Part shown: one piece after another, positions 1 through 4,329 of the stretch
Numbering within the stretch: the first letter of the stretch is position 1
Layout: each line of letters opens with the position of its first letter
Notes under the pieces: model-generated
Seen by the model: the letters and a program-made list of their open reading frames with translations, nothing else
Databases searched by the model: none
What the model was told of the DNA's origin: nothing
Program-made: the position numbers and the translations under genes
From: JAFGVL01 sp031553685
Lineage (GTDB): Bacteria; Bacteroidota; Bacteroidia; Bacteroidales; Paludibacteraceae
Direction of reading: 5' to 3'
Assembly: GCA_031553685.1 (NCBI GenBank)
Contig: JAVBLE010000055.1
Span: 1 to 6,813, forward strand
DNA: 6,813 nucleotides

Positions 1-1
1 A

Positions 2-103
2 GTACAGCAAAAGATATTGGAAAAGAATGCTCCTATTGCCGCTTGGAAAGAAATTTTAGCCGAGTTTATTATTTTATTTGAGAAAAGATGGTACATTAGC
101 TGA
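2..103 (+). CDS. C-terminal tail of an unidentified protein (partial)
   Basis: A frame is open from the left window edge and ends at TGA 101-103, giving 33 residues (VQQKILEKNAPIAAWKEILA, then EFIILFEKRWYIS). The composition is protein-like, with an amphipathic helix-like pattern and two aromatic-rich patches. The other forward frame starting at base 1 closes at 90 and looks less like protein. I do not recognise the family. Either this is the real end of an upstream gene or it is a chance open frame; 33 codons are too few to decide. The 21-bp repeat array begins about 50 bases after it, so no terminator hairpin is evident between them. Confidence 0.35.
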   Translation, partial: VQQKILEKNAPIAAWKEILAEFIILFEKRWYIS

Positions 104-156
104 TACTTTCCCCGTTGACACAGTTTAATGAACAGACCCGAACGATTGCGCAAAAA

Positions 157-303
157 GCGAGGAATTTCTCACTCCGAGCGAGGAATTCCTTGTTATTAGT
201 GAGGAATTCCTCGCTAAAAGGGAGGATTTCCTCACAAAAAGCGAGGCGAGCGGCGTAAATAGTGAGATGCTTTCCGCTTGAAACGAGAAATTTGGTGTTT
301 TCA
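157..303. repeat. Seven-unit 21-bp tandem array with GAGGAATTCCTC core
   Basis: Seven consecutive 21-bp units keep exact register: 157-177, 178-198, 199-219, 220-240, 241-261, 262-282 and 283-303. Each begins with a variant of GCGAG (gcgag, gcgag, gtgag, gggag, gcgag, gtgag, acgag). The first four continue with GAATTTCTC, GAATTCCTT, GAATTCCTC and GATTTCCTC. The best copy contains the perfect 12-bp palindrome GAGGAATTCCTC (201-212). The last three units are increasingly degenerate. Because 21 is a multiple of three, the minus strand is open across the array and reads as repeating RNSSL heptads; I treat that as a by-product. A 21-bp period is two helical turns, so equivalent positions lie on the same DNA face. 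Function is unknown. The array ends three bases before a palindrome at the promoter of the next operon. Confidence 0.8.
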
Positions 304-305
304 AC

Positions 306-319
306 AAAGCGGTCGCTTT
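306..319. promoter_or_regulatory. 14-bp palindrome, candidate operator of the DUF3791/DUF3990 operon
   Basis: AAAGCG (306-311) and CGCTTT (314-319) form a perfect inverted repeat around a 2-bp spacer. It overlaps the proposed -33 element (317-320) of the operon promoter. A second short palindrome, AGTTAACT (338-345), overlaps the -7 element. Symmetric sites over promoter elements are typical of autoregulated toxin-antitoxin operons. The operator role is an inference from position only. Confidence 0.4.
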
Positions 320-348
320 CCGTTATTTGGAAATAATAGTTAACTTTG
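317..348 (+). promoter_or_regulatory. Bacteroidota-type promoter of the DUF3791/DUF3990 operon
   Basis: TAACTTTG (341-348) matches the Bacteroidota -7 consensus TAnnTTTG exactly. TTTC (317-320) lies 20 bp upstream and matches three of four bases of the -33 TTTG. Transcription would start near 353-357, leaving a short leader before the ATG at 372. The placement also supports the ATG over an upstream TTG at 327, which would lie inside the promoter. Confidence 0.6.
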
Positions 349-371
349 TGTGCATTTTAATTTGTAAGATA

Positions 372-608
372 ATGAACCGTAAAGTTTTAGATAAGGAAAC
401 AAGTGATAAAATAAGTTTTATTAGTTTTATCATTCCCAAATTTGCAGAAACTTATAAGATGAACATTCAAGAAGCTTATTTTTACTTGAAAAAATATGGG
501 GGATTAAGTTTTCTGTCCGAATGCTGGTGGACATTACATGCTGATAATGACATCTGGGCTATACATGATATTTATGAAGTTTGCAAACAAAATGGAGGAT
601 TGCGCTGA
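372..608 (+). CDS. DUF3791-family small protein, putative antitoxin-like partner
   Basis: This encodes 78 residues. The ATG at 372 is chosen because the upstream in-frame TTG (327) falls within the promoter and the 15 extra residues look like noise. The sequence resembles DUF3791 proteins: an N-terminal DKISFISFIIPKFAETYKM helix (residues 12-30), the characteristic QEAYFYLKKYGGLSFL stretch (33-48) and the H-containing segment (WTLHADND, 53-60), ending in a helix and KQNGG. No signal peptide or membrane segment is seen, so it is probably cytosolic. DUF3791 genes commonly sit directly upstream of DUF3990 genes in Bacteroidota, as here. Family assignment is from recalled sequence character. The biochemical role is not established, and an antitoxin or accessory role is inferred from gene size and order. 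No clear Shine-Dalgarno sequence precedes the ATG. Confidence 0.8.
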   Translation: MNRKVLDKETSDKISFISFIIPKFAETYKMNIQEAYFYLKKYGGLSFLSECWWTLHADNDIWAIHDIYEVCKQNGGLR

Positions 609-1297
609 TGAAAGTTTATCATGGGAGTTATACAAAGATAGAAAAGATAGACCTGTTGCAATGCCGATCACATCGAGATTTTGGGCGAGGATTTTATGTT
701 ACGAAATTTAGACATCATGCCGAAAGATGGTCGGATAATGTAGGCAGGAGACATAGAGCAGCAGGAGTTATCACTGAATTTGAATATGACGAGAATGCAT
801 TTACGCATGAGATTTGTAGGGTAAAAAAATTTGACACATATAACGATAGTTGGTTAGACTTTGTGGTGATGAACCGCAATACAAATAATCCCGAACCGGC
901 GCATGATTATGACATTGTAGAAGGTCCGGTAGCCGATGATAAAATACAAAATCGTATAGATGCCTATTTGGAAGGCAGTATCACAAAGGATAATTTCTTG
1001 GAAGAGCTTAAATATCACGAAGAAACTCATCAGATTTGTTTTTGTACACTCAATTCGTTGCAGGCGCTTATTTATGTAAATAAAACACCCCGACGAAAGA
1101 TAACCGATATCTCGGAACCTTTGATAGAGGAACTTATGCTTGACCGGGATATTGATGCAATGTCTGCCATGGACATTTTCTACGCTTCCAATACATTTGC
1201 TCAACTTACAGACGAAACAACAGAATTCTACCTCAAACCATGGCAAGAAATCTATGAATTATTAAAAGAAGAATTAAACAATAAGAAATATCCATGA
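608..1297 (+). CDS. DUF3990-family protein, ADP-ribosyltransferase-like, putative toxin
   Basis: This encodes 229 residues. The ATG at 608-610 shares its first base with the TGA of the DUF3791 gene (606-608), and GGAGG at 594-598 is well placed before it, so an upstream TTG (581) is rejected. The DUF3990 hallmarks are visible: KVYHGS (residues 2-7), DFGRGFYVT (24-32) followed by an AERW segment (38-41), DYDIVEGPVADDKI (100-113), and HQICFCT (141-147) near the end of the domain. From what is known of the family, the YHGS and GFYVT blocks resemble the NAD-binding core of ADP-ribosyltransferase-fold proteins. The position where many such enzymes have a catalytic Glu appears as Gln142 here, as I recall for DUF3990 generally. 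Residues ~156-229 form a separate helical tail ending FYLKPWQEIYELLKEEL. Tight coupling to DUF3791 suggests a toxin-antitoxin-like module, possibly a nucleotide- or macromolecule-modifying enzyme. Activity and target are unknown. The pair is visibly more AT-rich than htpG downstream, consistent with an accessory gene. Confidence 0.85.
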   Translation: MKVYHGSYTKIEKIDLLQCRSHRDFGRGFYVTKFRHHAERWSDNVGRRHRAAGVITEFEYDENAFTHEICRVKKFDTYNDSWLDFVVMNRNTNNPEPAHDYDIVEGPVADDKIQNRIDAYLEGSITKDNFLEELKYHEETHQICFCTLNSLQALIYVNKTPRRKITDISEPLIEELMLDRDIDAMSAMDIFYASNTFAQLTDETTEFYLKPWQEIYELLKEELNNKKYP

Positions 1298-1377
1298 GCA
1301 AAAGCACACCAAGCGCAATGATTATAACCTCATGGATATTCTATCTGACAATTAAAAATAAAATTATAAACAAATGA
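1294..1377 (+). CDS. Possible 27-residue hydrophobic small protein overlapping the DUF3990 stop
   Basis: ATGA at 1294-1297 couples a new ATG to the TGA of the DUF3990 gene. The frame runs 27 codons to TGA 1375-1377. The product has Lys and Ser residues at the start, a hydrophobic stretch AMIITSWIFYLTI (residues 8-20) and a Lys-rich end, so it could be a single-span membrane peptide. It ends shortly before the intrinsic terminator of the operon, so it would be co-transcribed. A coupled frame this short can occur by chance, and no family is recognised. Alternatively, the stretch is the decayed start of a third operon gene: the frame beginning at 1296 reads NDYNLMDILSDN before its stop. Confidence 0.22.
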   Translation: MSKSTPSAMIITSWIFYLTIKNKIINK

Positions 1378-1401
1378 AATAAAAATATCAGTTCAATGTC
1401 A

Positions 1402-1434
1402 AAATGTCAGTCTTTCAGGATTGGCATTTTTTTT
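1402..1434 (+). terminator. Intrinsic terminator of the DUF3791/DUF3990 operon
   Basis: The arm AAATGTCAGTC (1402-1412) pairs with GATTGGCATTT (1419-1429). This gives 11 pairs including two G-U wobbles, with a six-base loop. An uninterrupted run of eight T (1427-1434) follows. It lies about 100 bases after the DUF3990 stop and before htpG, so the two transcription units are separate. Confidence 0.8.
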
Positions 1435-1453
1435 GAAATATGGGGCTTCGATG

Positions 1454-1485
1454 TTTCGACAGGCTCAACAACCATTCAGCCACCG
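1454..1485. repeat. Dispersed-repeat-like element (TTTCGACAGGCTCAA...CCACCG)
   Basis: TTTCGACAGGCTCAAC (1454-1469), ending in CAGCCACCG (1477-1485), resembles the element at 3893-3917: TTTCGACTTTGCTCAATGAC followed by CACCG. The same core (TTCGAC, GCTCAA, CACCG) occurs twice in this window, both times between genes. Elements of this form are common in Bacteroidota spacers, as far as I recall. Function is unknown. Confidence 0.45.
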
Positions 1486-1509
1486 AAAAATAATATTAAT
1501 TCAAAGAAG

Positions 1510-1540
1510 TCTTGGGTCTTTACTCTTGATTCTTTGCTCT
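1510..1540. repeat. Heptamer tandem repeat TCTTnnn before htpG
   Basis: Four 7-base units and a partial fifth follow in exact register: TCTTGGG (1510), TCTTTAC (1517), TCTTGAT (1524), TCTTTGC (1531), TCT (1538). The repeat lies 15 bases upstream of the htpG start codon and so falls in its leader or promoter. I see no convincing TAnnTTTG element in the htpG upstream region (1435-1555); the closest candidate, ATTCTTTG at 1529-1536, is part of this repeat and is a poor match. Confidence 0.55.
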
Positions 1541-1555
1541 AAAAAACACAGTGAT

Positions 1556-3610
1556 ATGAAAGGAAACATAGGAGTTACGACGGAAAATATTTTTCCGATT
1601 ATTAAGAAGTTCTTGTACAGCGACCACGAGATTTTTTTGCGTGAGCTGGTGTCAAATGCAGTGGACGCAACACAAAAGTTGAAAACGCTATCGTCCGTTG
1701 GCGAATTTAAAGGCGAAGTGGGCGATGCGACCGTTCGCGTGAAAGTAGACGCGAAAAAAGGAACAATTACTATTTCCGATAGAGGTATCGGGATGACTTC
1801 CGAAGATATTGAAAAGTATATCAATCAGATTGCTTTTTCGGGTGCAGAGGAGTTTCTGGAAAAATATAAAAACGATGCCAACGCGATTATCGGGCATTTC
1901 GGGCTTGGATTTTATTCGTCGTTTATGGTGTCGAAGCAAGTGGAGATCGTTACACTGTCACACAAAGAAGGTGCTAAGGCAGTACGCTGGTCGTGCGACG
2001 GCTCGCCCGAATATACACTTGACGAAATTGAGAAAGCCGATCGTGGAACGGATATTATCCTGCATATTGATGATGAGAATAAAGAGTTTTTGGAAGATGC
2101 GCGCATTAGCAGTTTGTTGAATAAATATTGCAAGTTCCTGCCTATCCCGATTGCGTTTGGAAAGAAAACCGAATGGAAAGACGGCAAGAGCGTAGAAACC
2201 GACGAGGATAATATCATCAACGATACAAATCCGGCGTGGGTGCGCAAGCCTGCCGATTTGTCAGACGAGGATTACAACAAATTCTATCGCGACCTTTACC
2301 CGATGAGCGAAGATCCGTTGTTCCATATCCACCTCAATGTGGATTATCCGTTTCACCTGACAGGGATTTTGTATTTCCCGAAAGTGAAAAATAACATTGA
2401 ATTGCAAAAGAATAAAATTCAGTTGTATTGCAATCAGGTGTTTGTGACAGATTCGGTTGAGGGGATTGTGCCTGAGTTCCTCACGCTGTTGCATGGAGTT
2501 ATCGATTCGCCGGACATTCCGCTCAATGTGAGCCGCAGTTATTTGCAAAGCGACGGAAATGTAAAAAAGATTTCAAGCCATATTACCAAAAAGGTAGCCG
2601 ACCGCTTGCAAGAGATTTTCAAGGCAGACCGTGCACAATTTGAAGACAAATGGGATAGCTTAAAGCTGTTTGTAGTGTATGGCATGCTCACCGATGAAAA
2701 ATTCTTTGAGCGTGCCGAGAAGTTTATGCTGTTTAAAAATACAGACGGTAAGTATTTTACTTCGGAAGAATACAAAACGCTTATCACCACAGAGCAAACA
2801 GACAAAGACGGCAACCTCATTTACTTATATACGACTAATCCGGTGGAGCAACACAGCTATGTGGAAGCAGCCAAAGCGGCAGGTTATGATGTGTTGACAT
2901 TGGACGGACAGTTAGACGCGCATTTTATCAACCAGTTAGAATCGAAAAACGAGAAAATGCGCTTTGTGCGTGTCGATTCGGATGTGGTAGAGAAGCTGAT
3001 TGTGAAAACAGACCTGAACCAAACACACCTTACCGATGTGCAACGAGAAGCGTTGACAACGGTTTTCCAATCGCAAATTCCGGCGATGGAGAAAACCAAT
3101 TTCATTGTGTCGTTCGAGAATTTGGGCGAGAAGGCACAACCGATCATCATTACCCAACAAGAGTTTATGCGCCGTATGAAAGATATGTCGGCAATGGGCG
3201 GTGGTATGATGAGTTTTTATGGCGAAATGCCCGACTCGTACAGCTTGGTGGTAAATGCTTCGCACCCGTTGATAGATAAAGTGTTGAAAGCCGAAGAGGC
3301 GGCTTGCAGTGTGGAGCTTTCGCCAATCAGTGCCGAGAAATCTACCATTGATGAGAAACTAAACTCGCTTCGCGATAGCCACAAAGGCAAGAAAGACGAA
3401 GAAATACCGACAGCCGAAAAAGAAGAAATCAGCACATTGGAAAAACAACAAACGGACTTGAGAAATAAAGCCAATGCGTTGTTTACCCAATTTGCCGGCG
3501 AAAATAAGGAAGTGCGCCAATTGATCGACCTTGCGCTGCTATCCAACAATATGTTGAAAGGGGAAGCATTGAGCAACTTTGTAAAACGGAGTGTGGAGCT
3601 GATGAAATAG
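1556..3610 (+). CDS. htpG: Molecular chaperone HtpG (bacterial Hsp90)
   Basis: This encodes 684 residues, the usual size for Bacteroidota HtpG. HtpG is an ATP-dependent cytosolic homodimeric chaperone that remodels partly folded client proteins. The N-terminal GHKL ATPase domain (about 1-230) shows ELVSNAVDA (30-38; N-box with the catalytic Glu and metal-binding Asn), DRGIGM (75-80) and the lid motif GHFGLGFYS (113-121). The middle domain carries the conserved NVSRSYLQ segment with the Arg that contacts ATP. The C-terminal dimerisation domain includes the Met-rich GGGMMSFYGEMPDSY stretch and ends LKGEALSNFVKRSVELMK. There is no charged eukaryotic-type linker and no C-terminal MEEVD. The ATG at 1556 is chosen because MKGNIGVTTENIFP is the family N-terminus; the frame stays open to 1421, but that extension starts inside the preceding terminator. 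No Shine-Dalgarno sequence is visible. It is monocistronic, with a terminator on each side. Confidence 0.98.
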   Translation: MKGNIGVTTENIFPIIKKFLYSDHEIFLRELVSNAVDATQKLKTLSSVGEFKGEVGDATVRVKVDAKKGTITISDRGIGMTSEDIEKYINQIAFSGAEEFLEKYKNDANAIIGHFGLGFYSSFMVSKQVEIVTLSHKEGAKAVRWSCDGSPEYTLDEIEKADRGTDIILHIDDENKEFLEDARISSLLNKYCKFLPIPIAFGKKTEWKDGKSVETDEDNIINDTNPAWVRKPADLSDEDYNKFYRDLYPMSEDPLFHIHLNVDYPFHLTGILYFPKVKNNIELQKNKIQLYCNQVFVTDSVEGIVPEFLTLLHGVIDSPDIPLNVSRSYLQSDGNVKKISSHITKKVADRLQEIFKADRAQFEDKWDSLKLFVVYGMLTDEKFFERAEKFMLFKNTDGKYFTSEEYKTLITTEQTDKDGNLIYLYTTNPVEQHSYVEAAKAAGYDVLTLDGQLDAHFINQLESKNEKMRFVRVDSDVVEKLIVKTDLNQTHLTDVQREALTTVFQSQIPAMEKTNFIVSFENLGEKAQPIIITQQEFMRRMKDMSAMGGGMMSFYGEMPDSYSLVVNASHPLIDKVLKAEEAACSVELSPISAEKSTIDEKLNSLRDSHKGKKDEEIPTAEKEEISTLEKQQTDLRNKANALFTQFAGENKEVRQLIDLALLSNNMLKGEALSNFVKRSVELMK

Positions 3611-3641
3611 TTGGAAGCCTATAAAGTTTTTGACAGTGATA

Positions 3642-3676
3642 AAAATCCCACTCCAAGCCGGAGTGGGATTTTTTTT
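3642..3676 (+). terminator. Intrinsic terminator of htpG
   Basis: AAAATCCCACTCC (3642-3654) pairs perfectly with GGAGTGGGATTTT (3660-3672) around a five-base loop, followed by T to 3676. It lies 31 bases after the htpG stop. The A-run on the 5' side means it could also act on minus-strand transcripts arriving from the right. Confidence 0.93.
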
Positions 3677-3713
3677 ATTTGATTTACTTGATTAATATCG
3701 TCATGCGTTGCAA

Positions 3714-3741
3714 GTAGGGGCGTTGCATGCAACGCCCCTAC
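3714..3741. repeat. Perfect 28-bp palindrome (GTAGGGGCGTTGCA and its complement)
   Basis: GTAGGGGCGTTGCA (3714-3727) is followed directly by its exact reverse complement TGCAACGCCCCTAC (3728-3741), with no spacer. The GC-rich arms would give a strong cruciform or RNA hairpin. The preceding GCGTTGCA (3705-3712) repeats part of the arm. It resembles dispersed intergenic palindromes of the REP type. No T-run follows on either strand, so it is not a classical terminator. Confidence 0.85.
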
Positions 3742-3848
3742 TATCGCGGTTCTGTGAACATAAGCATCGCCTTGGGATACATGTAATCCGATAAATGCGC
3801 GCCCTGCAAGCAAGGGCAATTTATAATATTGTCAAATTATGCTGGGCG

Positions 3849-3962
3849 TTAGCTCCGCTAAGGTTGGTTCAACCGCAACACAAGGCGTTGCATTTCGACT
3901 TTGCTCAATGACCACCGTTGGGCTGGATTAACAAGGGTTTTCAACCCGAGAAACAAGGTTTC
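3849..3962. repeat. Cluster of four 13-base mini-hairpins (5-bp stem, 3-base loop)
   Basis: Four inverted repeats share one geometry, a 5-bp perfect stem around a 3-base loop: TTAGC/GCTAA (3849-3861), GGTTG/CAACC (3862-3874, abutting the first), GGGTT/AACCC (3935-3947) and GAAAC/GTTTC (3950-3962). The stem sequences differ but the geometry is constant. The 60 bases between the pairs hold the dispersed-repeat-like element at 3893-3917. No function can be assigned. Confidence 0.5.
3893..3917. repeat. Second copy of the TTTCGAC...GCTCAA...CACCG element
   Basis: TTTCGACTTTGCTCAATGAC followed by CACCG matches the element before htpG (1454-1485) in its TTTCGAC, GCTCAA and CACCG blocks. It lies in non-coding DNA directly before a gene remnant. 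The complementary form, a variant of GGTCATTGAGCGAAGTCGAA, is a frequent Bacteroidota spacer sequence as I recall. Confidence 0.45.
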
Positions 3963-4119
3963 GAACACTTATGTTTGCAAAACCGCGCCAGCAGCGATAC
4001 CTGTGCTTGCAGCGGGCACTTATCAGCTGGAGGTTACTACACAGTTCGGAAGCAACATCAAAACAGGATTGAAAGAGCCTCATACTGCCATATTTGAAAA
4101 GATACTGACTGTACAATAA
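3934..4119 (+). pseudogene. C-terminal remnant of a DUF4469-like (Ig-fold) protein
   Basis: The frame ending at TAA 4117-4119 reads PVLAAGTYQLEVTTQFG, then SNIKTGLKEPHTAIFEKILTVQ. This is very like the end of DUF4469 domains in Bacteroidota, which close with a GTYxLxVTTQF strand and a KEPRTxxFxxxLTV strand and usually follow an HU-like DNA-binding domain. Upstream, RVFNPRNKVS may correspond to the preceding domain segment, but mini-hairpins and a repeat element interrupt the region. No start codon with a ribosome site or DNA-binding domain is present. Only about a quarter of a normal gene remains, so it is called a decayed or recombined remnant. The frame itself is free of stops, so the loss is mainly a 5' deletion or replacement. 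Confidence 0.6.
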
Positions 4120-4129
4120 ATTTACACCC

Positions 4130-4208
4130 ATCGTAGTAACGCTACTACGACCATCGTAGCAATACAGCTACGGCTATCGTAGTAGCATTGCTACGGGAGG
4201 CGTAGTAA
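4130..4208. repeat. 23-bp tandem hairpin repeats (CGTAGTA...TACTACG type)
   Basis: Three full units, 4130-4152, 4153-4175 and 4176-4198, each begin ATCGTAG and contain a self-complementary core: CGTAGTA/TACTACG, CGTAGC/GCTACG and CGTAGTAG with CTACG. A fourth partial unit (GGCGTAGTAAT, 4199-4209) follows. The arms differ between units but stay largely complementary within a unit. The array starts 10 bases after the DUF4469-like remnant stops. It could act as an RNA-stabilising 3' structure or be a mobile small repeat. Confidence 0.75.
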
Positions 4209-4329
4209 TATCTTAAAATATGGTTCTACTGTTTTTCGTGTGGAAAGATAAAAAAACAGAAGAAAAAATGAATTGGTTTTTAGCTGCAGGGCAGCAATCT
4301 ATTTGTAGTTCGGACTTGGAATGTTTTCT

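Larger units (their letters stand above)
3677..4329. other. Gene-free, repeat-rich interval between htpG and the helicase gene
   Basis: About 650 bases hold no intact gene. From left to right: a perfect 28-bp palindrome (3714-3741), a hairpin GCCCT...AGGGC (3801-3817), two abutting 13-base mini-hairpins (3849-3874), a dispersed-repeat-like element (3893-3917), two more mini-hairpins (3935-3947 and 3950-3962), a DUF4469-like gene remnant (to 4119) and a 23-bp hairpin array (4130-4208). The last 120 bases (4209-4329), downstream of the convergent helicase gene, show only an inverted repeat CTGTTTTT...AAAAACAG (4229-4259) and a 5-bp hairpin (4283-4295). Neither is a convincing terminator. Confidence 0.7.

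Noticed and set aside
157..303. CRISPR array
   Set aside because: The units abut with no unique spacers, the 21-bp period is too short, and no cas genes are nearby. The same reasoning excludes the 23-bp hairpin units at 4130-4208.
125..307. Minus-strand open frame with repeating RNSSL heptads
   Set aside because: It is explained by the 21-bp tandem array: the period is a multiple of three, so any stop-free phase stays open. There is no ribosome site, and the degenerate last units do not preserve the protein pattern.
854..1246. Minus-strand frame opposite the DUF3990 gene
   Set aside because: It is fully antisense to a recognisable family gene and has no family resemblance or start signals of its own.
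1421..1555. N-terminal extension of HtpG from an upstream TTG
   Set aside because: The extension starts inside the preceding terminator hairpin, runs through repeat sequence and has no resemblance to HtpG. The family N-terminus begins at the ATG at 1556.
3619..3819. Minus-strand 66-codon frame after htpG
   Set aside because: It runs through the htpG terminator and the 28-bp palindrome and has no coding signature.
4229..4295. Terminator for the minus-strand helicase gene
   Set aside because: A CTGTTTTT/AAAAACAG inverted repeat and a GCTGC/GCAGC hairpin are present. However, the T-run lies within an arm or too far from the stem, so neither has the form of an intrinsic terminator.
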